Below are positions 10,958-22,421 of a stretch of DNA of 40,000 bases, in pieces. Source of the DNA: Glandiceps talaboti. Its lineage: Eukaryota; Hemichordata; Enteropneusta; Spengelidae. The notes under the pieces were generated by a model, which saw nothing but the letters and a program-made list of their open reading frames with translations, made no database searches and was not told the origin of the DNA. The stretch spans positions 17,310,592-17,350,591 of the forward strand of contig NC_135554.1 in the NCBI RefSeq assembly GCF_964340395.1, written 5' to 3'. Within the stretch, counting starts at the first letter, position 1. Each line of letters starts with the position of its first letter. Made by a program: the position numbers and the translations under genes.

Positions 10958-11574
10958 CATACATACATACATACATACATACATACATACATGCATGCAT
11001 ACATAGTCATACATACATACATACATACATTCAGTCAATCATACATACATACATACATACATTCAGTCAGTCATACATACAGCCATGCATACATACATAC
11101 ATACATACATACATACATACATACATACATACATACATACATACAGCCATACATACATACATACATACATACATACATACATACATACATACATACATAC
11201 ATAACAGCCATACATACATACATACATACATACATACATACATACATACATACATACATACATACATACATACATACATACATACATACATACATACATA
11301 CATACATAACAGCCATACATACATACATACATACATACATACATAACAGCCATACATACATACATACATACATACATACATACATACATACATACATACA
11401 TACATACATACATACATACATACATACATACATACATACATACATACATACAGCCATACATACATACATACATACATACATACATACATACATACATACA
11501 TACATACATACATACATAACAGCCATACATACATACATACATACATACATACATACATACATACATACATACAT

Positions 11575-11609
<35 letters not shown>

Positions 11610-11685
11610 TACATACATACATACGTACGTACGTACGTACGTACATACATACATACATACATACATACATACATACATACATACA

Positions 11686-11714
<29 letters not shown>
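10897..11714. repeat. ~820-bp CA/ATAC microsatellite with recurring interruptions
   Basis: An AC run (10897-10959) leads into about 750 bp of ATAC repeats. Early interruptions read AGTCATACAT and TTCAGTCA. Then CAGCC interruptions recur at about 11081, 11144, 11205, 11310, 11347, 11451 and 11520, in two versions (ATACAGCCATAC and ATAACAGCCATAC). Near the right end are a second AC block (about 11590-11609) and a self-complementary ACGT block (about 11623-11643). The shared interruptions imply that segments of the array were copied within it. All ORFs here are artefacts. Confidence 0.97.
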
Positions 11715-11716
<2 letters not shown>

Positions 11717-11785
11717 TTTATTCCCTACTTCAAATGTTCTTTATACTCATTGTAAATATCGAGAACGTCTTATATTTGTTCAGTC

Positions 11786-12085
11786 CTAGACACATTCAAT
11801 GTACTTCCATAAAACCAAAGTAAGTGATACTTTTACGTTTCCAGACAGTCTGAACGGAAGGATCCTTGTTTCAATTAAGTCAATTTGATATTGAAAAACA
11901 CGTTTAGTAAGCAGACTATTGTCTACAATACCACTCTGTGATATCAGGCCAAATATACGTTTGGTATTATTAGCGTTGAACCCACACTCCAACCCAAATT
12001 GCCCATAAGATTCATAATCACCGCTTGATCCCCGTTGCCAGCTGAGACCAAGAACGACAAAAAAGGGCAATACATATTCGTACAT
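11786..12085 (-). CDS. Candidate signal-peptide exon, ANF/iGluR-like start
   Basis: A 99-codon minus-strand frame starts at a true ATG (12085). Residues 1-16 look like a signal peptide (MYEY, then VLPFFVVLGLSW). Later residues include RIFGLISQSG and, further on, VFQYQIDLIETRILPFRL. The spacing F-x-Y-x-I-D-x-I...ILP...L resembles the first strand and helix of the extracellular ligand-binding domain of glutamate-receptor and other ANF-receptor proteins. If so, this is a first coding exon, probably ending at a GTAAAAGT donor (11836-11829), with the ATAC array in its first intron. I cannot find further exons. An overlapping frame begins with two ATGs in strong context at about 12103 and also encodes a hydrophobic leader; the frames could be joined by an indel in the T6 run. 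The family call is weak. Confidence 0.3.
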   Translation of the reverse strand: MYEYVLPFFVVLGLSWQRGSSGDYESYGQFGLECGFNANNTKRIFGLISQSGIVDNSLLTKRVFQYQIDLIETRILPFRLSGNVKVSLTLVLWKYIECV

Positions 12086-13420
12086 AAAACTAACGCCATC
12101 ATGGTGACTTTCTGCAGTCGGTAAACCTAGCTAAAACTGTGGCGCATTGTCTTCACATTTAAATTGCTTCTTGATCAGTTTTCTCTCGTCTCATAAATTT
12201 CGGGCGATACGTCATTAACGATGGTTTCGTAATAAGTGTGCGGTTGTTTTAATTGTGGCGATTATTCTCGTAGTGAGCTACTTTTACGAGTTGATGAATT
12301 GGAGTGCAACGGTTACTCGCAGCGAAGCAGTAACCATGGTACGGGCGTCAGTATGTATATTAGAGCTTTGGGAAATTTAACATGGTAAGCTCGTTGCAGC
12401 TACGCACTAATTCCCTGGATTAGTGAAAGCTATGTTGAACGTCCTCTTATCAATGTTCATGGCAAATGGTATTATAACACGCAATATTTCAAGGATGGAG
12501 GTCAAAATGCGTCATTTTTCATCATTATTTGGTATTAATGTTTATCAAATGTGTCTGCACGCTATATAACGTTTAATCATATGCTGGGCTTGGTATTATT
12601 AGGTGGATAGATTGCGGAGGACTTAGTCGAGCAAAAAAGTTCGAAGGCTTTGTTCAGTTAAGACTTAGGGATCGTCTCACTTTACTTCAATGCGTCATTC
12701 ATGGTCCATAAATGAATACGAGCTTTTCTAAGGCTTATACGTCTGTCGCTGACCGGACTAGACTGACGAATATAGTTTGTGAGTTCTTTAACCGAAAATT
12801 ACGTTTAAAACGAAAGTGCAGACTACTGACCAATGCTGTTTTTTTCTTTATTATGTACAAGTCACGTGACTGGAAGTACATAAACCAAATGTTACCCTTA
12901 TTACTCTATATGAAGAGATATATGTTTTTACTTTTTTTCGATAATTACAACACTCCTCATCACTGCACTGTTACCTATCACTTAGTGGTCCGCTCGAGAA
13001 CGTGTCCGAGCTGTACACCGATAGTTTTCATATGTCACCGATGCCGGAATTAACAACAGGCACGACACTTTATGGGAACCCTTTATAACTCAGTCTATCA
13101 AATAAAGAAACACTGGAAACTAAACTTCAAAGACATTGAAAACCACGTATATGCATAGCTCCTTCCTAGTGCTACACCAGTTCCATACTAGTTCGCAAAA
13201 GTGAAGCGAAATTTTAAACTGTTCGAAGAAACGAAAACTTTGTGGATTGTTAATGTGCTATGCAATAATTATTAACGATGGATATGCAAAAAATCCCCTA
13301 AAAACAAAACAGGGTATATCGACCTTTCTGTCTCGCTAAGTGTTATCATCACAAAAATAACTTGATATTTTTCAATTATTCGTTTCTTTGTTGATGAAAT
13401 TACACCAAGATTTCCCTTAA
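12086..13420. other. Mostly featureless; hairpins and one 113-codon ORF
   Basis: A hairpin GGTTACT-(11 nt)-AGTAACC lies at 12311-12335, and a second, ACTAAT-TCCCTGG-ATTAGT, at about 12406-12424. A 113-codon frame (12712-13053, +) starts with ATG directly after a TAA. Its product is basic with two hydrophobic patches and a CPSC..CHRC-like C-terminus, but I recognise no domain and its context gives no support. It may be chance. Confidence 0.35.
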
Positions 13421-13826
13421 GCCGTTGGTAGGGATTACACAAATTATAGACGATCCCCTGTAGATCAAATCCGTGTGGATGGAAGCACTGCCGAAATCAC
13501 TGGTAGTGACACCAAATCGCTCAAATCCGATCAATCTAATGCTGTCTCGCATGTGTAATGCCAATTAGGGCATTTTCCCCGAACACATTAAAAATCCAAT
13601 TCGTTATATGGATAAGTCTGTCGCCATGGTGATTGATGAGACTAATATTGACCAAAATGACAGGAATGAAATATCTGAAGTCAATTTACGACTTCTGTAA
13701 TATCAAGCAGACAACGGAGAGGTATAATTAGGACGTAACAGACATTATAAAGATTTTAAACGTGGTATTACTTGTTTGATTAATAAATCCAAACCTTCCG
13801 ATGAGGACAGTGACAAAGGAGGATGA
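13421..13826 (+). pseudogene. Decayed coding region of unknown origin
   Basis: Two adjacent plus-strand frames read as hydrophilic, protein-like sequence. Frame A (13421-13558, 45 codons) contains GRDYTNYRRSPVDQIRVDG and ends at TAA. Frame B begins right after a TAG at 13566 and runs to 13826. It contains IFPEHIKNPIRYMDKSV, DETNIDQNDRNEISEVN, RNRHYKDFKRG and SKPSDEDSDKGG, and is broken by two internal TAA codons (13698 and 13725). Both TAAs could derive from CAA by one C-to-T change. Similar fragments may continue to about 14035 in shifting frames. The balanced D/E/K/R/S/N composition differs from the random ORFs nearby. A degenerate retroelement gag-like or cellular gene is likely; I cannot name it. 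Confidence 0.3.
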
Positions 13827-15744
<1,918 letters not shown>

Positions 15745-15760
15745 CCCACCCACCCACCCA
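15745..15760 (-). other. Minus-strand G-quadruplex tract
   Basis: CCC-A-CCC-A-CCC-A-CCC on the plus strand gives GGGTGGGTGGGTGGG on the minus strand. Four G3 tracts with single-T loops are the layout of a very stable parallel quadruplex. It sits directly against the end of copy 1 of the compound element and is absent from copy 2. Confidence 0.7.
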
Positions 15761-15876
15761 TCCATCCACTCATAGATTGAATTCATTCGCCCACATCAAC
15801 AACACTTTCCCTCCACTGATTGCTCATATCGGCTAGAAAGCTGTATGCATAGATGTTTATGACAGATATAAGGCTG

Positions 15877-15921
15877 TGAATGAATGAATGAATGAATGAA
15901 TGAATGAATGAATGAATGAAT
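15877..15921. repeat. TGAA microsatellite
   Basis: About eleven TGAA units end in TAAATC. This is a plain tetranucleotide repeat. Confidence 0.95.
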
Positions 15922-16345
15922 AAATCATAACAGCGAACTCGTCACTATGTAAGGTTACATGTAGAGTATGTGTGAGATAAAAAAAATAAAAAATTCAACT
16001 GCTGTCCATAAACTGATGAAGATACATTTGAATATCCATCTTCCTAAGAACACAAAATGACTATCCACTTTAGTGTGGGCGCGAAATATGAGAATATGAT
16101 TACTATGACTTAATATACTCGTCTTATGCATTCAATCAGACAATTATCAAATGTGAAGCAACTCTTTCCATTAAGTTTGCTCCGACATGATAATCCCCTT
16201 TTTGCATTTACCGCATCAAGTAACTTCATATGCATAGGCGTGTTTTTTATGACCAGTTAAAATGATGCAATGTTGTGAAATATTTAGTGAATCCTTATCA
16301 TATCACGAAACTGTAGTGTTAAGATGTTTTTTTACAATGCTGTTG

Positions 16346-16346
<1 letters not shown>
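15922..16346. other. No supported feature
   Basis: Unique AT-rich DNA. No open frame or motif worth calling is present outside frames that run into the next microsatellite. Confidence 0.6.
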
Positions 16347-16376
<30 letters not shown>

Positions 16377-16482
16377 TGTATGTATGTATGTATGTATGTA
16401 TGTATGTATGTATGTATGTATGGATGGATGGATGGATGGATGGATGGATGGATGGATGTATGTATGTATGTATGTATGTATG

Positions 16483-16512
<30 letters not shown>
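16347..16512. repeat. TATG microsatellite with central TGGA block
   Basis: TATG repeats on both sides enclose about nine TGGA units (about 16420-16457). The central variant block suggests a point mutation that spread by slippage. The reading frames through it are artefacts. Confidence 0.97.
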
Positions 16513-16514
<2 letters not shown>

Positions 16515-18556
16515 ATATTGAGACACGTTTCTTCACGTGATTGTGATTAATTTGTTTATGCCTGGTGTTACTGAAGCATGGCAAGTTTCATCTACATGCA
16601 CTGAAAACGTAGCCATACATGTAAGTCTTGATTCGTTCTGCTAGCAACATCTGTTCACGTCAGAGTCTGCCGAAATTCAAAACAAAGTACACCAAGTAAT
16701 CGAAATCAAACCAATGTAGTCACTTTTTATGAAACAGAATGTTGGAATGGTGTCCATGTAGTTGCTTGGACGTTAGTGAAGGGAGCTTTTTAAACAATCT
16801 CTGGCAGCGAATGTTACATTTCTTGTTGTAAGTCTTGATGTCACAACACTGTACATGATTGTAATATAAACGAAGGTAAACGGCCACCCACTCTACACTG
16901 TATTAAACAACTATTAAGCCCTTTAAAGTTTTCCCCGATGTGCCAATAATTTGTATAGCAAATTATAAATAAATTATGAACTGAATTTCAAAGTGAAACT
17001 CTGCGAAGATAACTTATCTTGACAATTGCTTTTATTGAAAATTCACCACAGTACCTGAGCTTAAAAAGGTGATTCATAAAGACGAAAACTAATTAATATT
17101 TGAAAAAGGGACCAGAATTTGTCCAACATAAATCAATAAAACTATACTCCTAAACTCCGCCGTAAATAACAGTAAGCAATGGTCGTCAGAATCAAAATAC
17201 TTAGATGAAGATTTCCAGTATTAATCCACTGCCATATATCGATAAAATGAAAACATCCCAGAGCTTGATTTAAGACCGAATGGATAAGCTCAATGATTTA
17301 CAATGTTATTAAAATGCACATACTTTATTAACTCACGCATCAATTTTAGCAAGTGCTATGGGAAGTAACTGTGTTCTCTATGGTGATCGGACTGCCATAT
17401 AAACTCTCTTATGGATATTTGGCAGACTGGCAGGCGCCATTACAGTCATTGTCGTCTCATAAGACCTATTATTTATGCCATCGTCACCCCCCCTGGGATT
17501 GACATAGAAGGATGGGAAAGTTACGAGGTCAAACTGAGTATGATGACATAAATTTTATATTGTCATTTAAGTACAAGTAATAACGTTCAATTTTATACAT
17601 TAAGACTTGTACCATCAATGACTTTATCGTTTGAAATTCACAAAAGACAATCATTGAACCAAATAGCCTTTCAGCAATTGCTTTTTATCATTTTGGCTTT
17701 TCAAAAACCGAACTTTAATACACATACAAGTCAAAATACTTAAAAACCCGAATTGAGTGTAAATGATAATCTATTAGATTTTGTTTTGCACAAGACTCAT
17801 TTTGTTGCGATGTTGCCCAACAAAAGTATTACTTTTTTTTAGTGATTCCTAACCACGCTAATAGAATCGATTGCGATTGACGTTCTACGTTATGTAAAGA
17901 CATTGCACGTTTACAACAGCCATCGAAAACATTGGATGTCAAGAGACAAGCCCTTAGAATACACCGGGTCACGGCAAACAGGTATCCAGGTTAAGAACAC
18001 GCCTAACAAGGAATCGTTCTTATTTTGATGTTAACGAGCTATGTTCCAGGATCTACGAGACACGAGGGAGGGATATTACTGTTTGGAATGTCCCATGAGT
18101 CGCAACTACTATCGATTATACACGAGAGTATCTAACACAGGTATCTTATAATATGTAGTGGGGAATAGGTTATGTGTTGATGCCGCGCTGCTTTACCACA
18201 ACTAGTTAACTATTTTTAGTTTATAGAGTCTGCTATTGACTAGTGTTGCACCTGAGTGAATATTGAATACACTTTCCCGTGTACAACTTTTATACATAAC
18301 ATTGAAAAACTGTAAACACAGAATAAGGTATAGGGATACTGATAACATAAGACAATATATGAAATAAACATCAGAAATAGTGTAAATTGCATAAATTAGC
18401 GATTACTATGTTTACAATCCTATCAAGAGAGTTGAATATTAGCTGTTAGTAGTTAGCTGACAGAAATTAAAGGATAATGAACAATTGATCATGTGATGCC
18501 ATGGGACACAAAACCATAAATAGTTGCAAAACAAATATATAAACAGTTATGTATGA

Positions 18557-18559
<3 letters not shown>
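16513..18559. other. No firm feature
   Basis: No long open frame occurs in this 2 kb. A short coding-like patch on the plus strand at about 18048-18140 reads DTREGYYCLEC between an acceptor-like TGTTCCAG and a donor-like CAG-GTATCT. It is only about 31 codons, which is too short to separate from chance. Confidence 0.45.
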
Positions 18560-18593
<34 letters not shown>

Positions 18594-18624
18594 TGTATGT
18601 CTGTCTGTCTGTCTGTCTGTCTGC
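18560..18624. repeat. GT / CTGT microsatellite
   Basis: GT repeats (18560-18592, potential Z-DNA) are followed by CTGT repeats to 18624. Confidence 0.95.
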
Positions 18625-19618
18625 AAGTAATTGTGCACACACGTCTTTGTGAACGTCTGTTTATGTCCCCGTGATTATATATGATAATTTATGTTATTGT
18701 GACTGTGTCTATGTTGGGTTGTTCGTATTTATATCCCTGTATTGGCGTGTCTCAGTTGTGTTATATGAAACCCTTCGTATATATATACACCGTAAAAAAA
18801 GTAAATTTCCTCACCTTCGCAGTGATAATGTAATATAATATTAGTATTGCCCAGGGCTGTGTCTTTTACAGTGAAGATTTTAAAAAGTATAAATCATGGC
18901 ACGGCTAAGTATGTACGTCAGAGTTTCGTCATTCATTAGTTATTTTCTTCGGCCACATCACCCTTTTGTAGATTATAAATGTAACAATGAGCGTGAAAGT
19001 CATAAATGCTGGCATTAACAAGTAATTTGCTACAGTAGCAATGACGTGAGAACAAGTGAATTGGAAATAGCTCTTGTCAAAGTGTGCTTGTCAACATATA
19101 AATCGATGTTTCGTCGACTTTCTCCCCGGTAACCAATTCCTCGTTTGCACCATGTCTGAAGAATGCAAATGTCGCTGTGCACGATAACAAAACATTGTAA
19201 AGCTCTCACGTTAACGTAATACCTAACTAGTGAATGAGTAGGACTTCTTCTATGGAATCACTACCTTGACACTTTAAAACTGTTTTGGGGGAACAGTGTG
19301 ACGTAGTACAGTGTACTCCGTGGTATTTATCCAAATGTGTTAACATATACAGCATTTTTTCCTCGATATTTTGACTGTTAATACTTATAAATTATATGCA
19401 GCATAGTATACTATAATACTCCACAGTATTTTGCACTGACGGTCAATACAAGAATTGCTTACTGATGAAAGTTCAAGTCAACATTAAAAAAAATTAGAGA
19501 AAAGAATAGTAGAGGTATTAAATCGATTTTTCTCTCCTTAATGGATCGTAGTCAGAAATAGACCAATGTTCACATCGTATGTCACCAACAAGTACAAACA
19601 CACGTACTTTTATTATTT
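18625..19618. other. No supported feature
   Basis: Unique AT-rich DNA without an open frame over 60 codons. No motif is seen that I can defend. Confidence 0.55.
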
Positions 19619-19920
19619 TGTCATGATGGTCGAATGGTTAGAGTGGCCGGCTTGGAATCTGCAGGTTGCAGGTTGCAGTTTCAAGCCTCATCGCCTCTGA
19701 TTGTTTCTGAATAACTGAAGTCCTTGGGCAAGATTTGAACCATGCGTGTGCCCCAATACATCCCAGTTGTATTATTGGGTACCTTGTAGGATAGAGGTGG
19801 CAACATGAATGCTTCAATCCTATGCGCTTACAGAGACTGCAATGGATTGTATGCTTCCAGGGAGTTGAGGAAGTATAAATGGCCTTTGTGCCGTTATAGA
19901 TCCGTGCCAGGGGTAATACT
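19619..19920 (+). mobile_element. tRNA-derived SINE
   Basis: A tRNA-like head has an A box (TGGTCGAATGG, 19627-19637) and, about 40 bp on, a B box (GTTTCAAGCC, 19678-19687, one mismatch to GGTTCRANNCC), as in an internal Pol III promoter. A body follows with phrases typical of invertebrate SINEs (GAAGTCCTTGGGCAAGATTT, then CCCAGTTGTATTATTGGGTA and TAGATCCGTGCCAGGGGTAA). The internal duplication GCAGGTTGCAGGTTGCAG lies inside the tRNA-like part. The 3' end passes into a 35-bp tandem array instead of poly(A). No clear target duplication is visible. The family name is not known to me. It could belong to a group seen in marine invertebrates, from memory of the phrases only. Confidence 0.75.
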
Positions 19921-20090
19921 ATTATGACTCTTGACCTAGGCTATATAATTTGCATATTATGACTCTTGACCTAGGCTATATAATTTGCATATTATGACTC
20001 ATGACCTAGGCTATATAATATGCATATTATAACTCGAGTCTTGACCTAGGCTATATAATATGCATGTTATGACTCTTGACCTAAACTGCA
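19921..20090 (+). repeat. 35-bp tandem repeat at the SINE 3' end
   Basis: Units start at 19921, 19956, 19991, 20026 (with a 5-bp insertion CGAGT) and 20066 (partial). Each reads ATTATGACTCTTGACCTAGG then CTATATAATTTGCAT. The unit holds the palindrome CCTAGG and a TATA-like TATATAA. Where the variant TATAATATGCAT abuts the next unit it creates an 18-bp perfect palindrome, TATAATATGCATATTATA (20014-20031). It directly follows the SINE and may have grown from its tail. Confidence 0.9.
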
Positions 20091-20484
20091 TACCTTGACC
20101 CTTGCCCTCGACTACATACACAACTACGGTATTGCCAAAATATGGATGCTACATTTTGTTTGCTATGCCTAATATTGAGGTTACCTTTGAACGAAGATGT
20201 TAATCACGCCATTTAAAAAAAATCCAAATTAACATTAAACTAATTTCCCGCTAAAATAGAAATAACTTAGAATTATCAAAGGTTTTGACTTGAAATATTT
20301 CGGTATATTTCTGTATATTTAAAAACGTGTTTTAATATTAGAATAGTTTACAAGAAACATGATTTCATTCATTTTGTATCAAATCCCTCCCTGAATGCAT
20401 TAAGATGCTAAGTGTATTTACAATTTTCTGAGCGAAAGGACGTCCGTTTGATGCACGAGCCAAAGTGATCTTCACCGTGGGGTT
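20091..20484. other. No supported feature
   Basis: A degraded end of the 35-bp array (CTTGACCCTTGCCCTCGACTAC) may reach about 20115. The rest is unique and AT-rich. Confidence 0.5.
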
Positions 20485-20826
20485 TCAGTCAAGATATATG
20501 AACCTCCCGAGGAAATGATGTTTGAGTAGGAGAAGTGCATTTTCTTCTTCTCCCTGATATCTATTACCTACTTTCTTTTGTCCGTTGAGACAAGCTTGCA
20601 AAATCCTTCCGATCACTTTCATTTGTTTAATCATGTATTCCACGGACAGCAAAGATAATTTACCATCCTCTCCTCGTCCAAGACCTCTTAGAGCGGCATA
20701 AACGTGAGAACCAGAACGCCTAATCGAATCAACTTGAACAAATCTTTGTAATGGAAAGTCGAAAAGTAAAGGGAGATCAGTATTGAGTTGAGGTATACTG
20801 CAGACGTGACGCGATCTTCTACAGAC
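20485..20826 (-). CDS. Unidentified 113-codon open segment, candidate exon
   Basis: A minus-strand frame is open from a TAA at 20827-20829 to a TGA at 20485-20487. It has no start codon in its first half, so start-based ORF calls of 60 codons or more miss it. The composition is richer in GC than the flanks. The product is balanced: PLLFDFPLQRFVQVD, RRSGSHVYAALRGLGRGEDG, LSLLSVEYMIKQMKVIGRIL, QACLNGQKK and GEEENALLLLKHHF, suggesting alpha-helices and no membrane segment. A possible acceptor (TCTGCAG, about 20798) and donor (AAA-GTAGGT at 20571-20566) would give an exon of about 226 nt; the frame also reads on to its own stop. I recognise no family. Among the coding candidates this looks the most protein-like to me. 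Confidence 0.35.
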   Translation of the reverse strand, partial: VCRRSRHVCSIPQLNTDLPLLFDFPLQRFVQVDSIRRSGSHVYAALRGLGRGEDGKLSLLSVEYMIKQMKVIGRILQACLNGQKKVGNRYQGEEENALLLLKHHFLGRFIYLD

Positions 20827-20829
20827 TTA

Positions 20830-21545
20830 GCGAATGAATTACACCGACTCGGGAGGGGAAACAATTTCTGCGAGGCGTCGCTTTTAAGCTCTTTAGCGCT
20901 AGAAAATACCCGCTTAAAACATTAGGAAGCATGTTCTGAATATTTTAGAAGTTTTGACGCTTTTAACACATTTGAAACTGAACCGTTCGAATACAAAGTC
21001 TACGTCATTCCACTGTGAAATATTCCACATCGAATATTTGTGTTTGTATGAACTTGTCTTTCGACCACTTTATTTCACATCGTAATCAACATAAATCCAT
21101 AAAGTGCACTATAATGTTTAGATGGGAATTTTCTGCCATTTTTGACACATACTGCATCCAAAAATAGAAACGAAAAAGGGAAGATATACATTCACAATTT
21201 TAGCGGGAAATGGATAGACAAAGAATGTCGGTTGCTGATCACATCTGGTTCTAGGATTCAATTGTTTGCTATCATGTAGACACGTAGCATATGGCGTCGT
21301 GTAGATAATACTAAAAAATTGCAGAACATTAGATTCATGTTTTATCATCAACTCCTTATCTGACCTAACATGTTCATCGATTCGTAATTCTAAACTGTGA
21401 AAAAAATGGCGGTCACATTTTTACTAGTAATTCGGGAATGCCTTCATGCTGCCTGGGGTATGTCTTCCAATCTTCAATTGTCACAAGGGGTTTTTATAAT
21501 TGAAAACATTTCCTAAGAGGTGTTTTCTTACTGACAAAAAATCCT
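20830..21545. other. No firm feature
   Basis: A 77-codon minus-strand frame (21118-21351) starts at ATG and has a CxxC-containing end, but its length is within chance and no motif is identified. Confidence 0.45.
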
Positions 21546-21653
21546 ACATACATACATACATACATACATACATACATACATACATACATACATACATACA
21601 CATACACACACAGGCACACACATACATACATCCATACATACACACATACATAT
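21546..21653. repeat. CATA microsatellite
   Basis: About 14 CATA units are followed by mixed CACA/CATA units ending near TATACTTATATATAC. Confidence 0.95.
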
Positions 21654-22290
21654 ACTTATATATACAAGATATCACAACTGGTTTCTAATTGTTATTCGTA
21701 TCGTTCTGCATGACTTTATCGACTGAATAATAGATACCAAGTCTGAAAGTGATACAGCACTTGTTGTTTCAACGATCATCTTTCTTTCCAGAAAATACAG
21801 TAACTAATGGCAAGTATATATATAATTGATGTAAAAGCTACTGTAAAAAGAACTAAGATATGTCTAATGGAAACTTTAATGCCATCAGAGTACTATTTCA
21901 GTTTTCCAGACGATCTATTACAAAATCAAATAACACAATCGGCTATAAATATCGCAAGGATAACAGATTCTTTTGAATATAAACCCACAAAAGAATAAGA
22001 CCGATTTCTGAGTCACTGTACCGTGGTAATGGAACAGTAAAACTATTAAAGATCGCACACAATACCAACCAAGCTACTAATTTCATATCTTTTAACACCC
22101 CCCGGTATCGATACATCAACCTGTTTTTGAGCTGCCACATTTTTATTACTCTCAACCACAATTTACGATCTGTCGATCGCTATGATGAAATTTCTTGATG
22201 GGCATGGACATGTTATAGTGATTTATAAAGGGAGTTTACTTTGTTTTGGTATACATTCATAAATAGGACGTACTCTTATGGGCTAAAGTA
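21654..22290. other. No supported feature
   Basis: Frames at 21807-21998 (+) and 21943-22161 (-) are of chance length. Nothing else is seen. Confidence 0.5.
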
Positions 22291-22421
22291 GACAGTTCTT
22301 TCGCTATCACAAAGTTAAAATCAGACAGTTTTATCGCTATCACAAAGTTAAAATCAGACAGTTGTATCGCTATAACAAAGCTAAAATCAGACAGTTCCTT
22401 TCGGTGTCACAAAATCTGCGT
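22291..22421 (+). repeat. 33-bp tandem repeat, about four units
   Basis: Units begin with GACAGTT at 22291, 22324, 22357 and 22390, exactly 33 bp apart. Each reads GACAGTTNTNTCGCTATCAC then AAAGTTAAAATCA; the last unit has diverged. As 33 is a multiple of three, an 11-residue repeat is encoded in open frames. One frame continues past the array to a stop at 22559 with a non-repetitive charged tail (EAQNSRRFKEW). This may be accidental. Confidence 0.85.

Noticed and set aside
10897-11714. CRISPR-like array
   Set aside because: Units are 4 bp with no spacers; this is a eukaryotic microsatellite.
9791-11755. Long frames of Tyr/Val/Cys/Met and His/Thr/Tyr/Ile repeats on both strands
   Set aside because: They are translations of 4-bp repeats, where 12-bp periodicity keeps several frames open; all frames on both strands behave alike.
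12311-12424. Two perfect short hairpins (7-bp and 6-bp stems)
   Set aside because: Stems this short recur by chance in 40 kb and there is no sign of an RNA gene around them.
13698-13727. In-frame TAA codons read as glutamine (ciliate-type code)
   Set aside because: Everything else in the window fits a metazoan; simple decay of a coding region explains the stops.
18048-18140. Ig- or cysteine-rich-domain-like fragment DTREGYYCLEC between splice-like sites
   Set aside because: Only about 31 codons; such short open stretches with AG and GT at the ends are common by chance.
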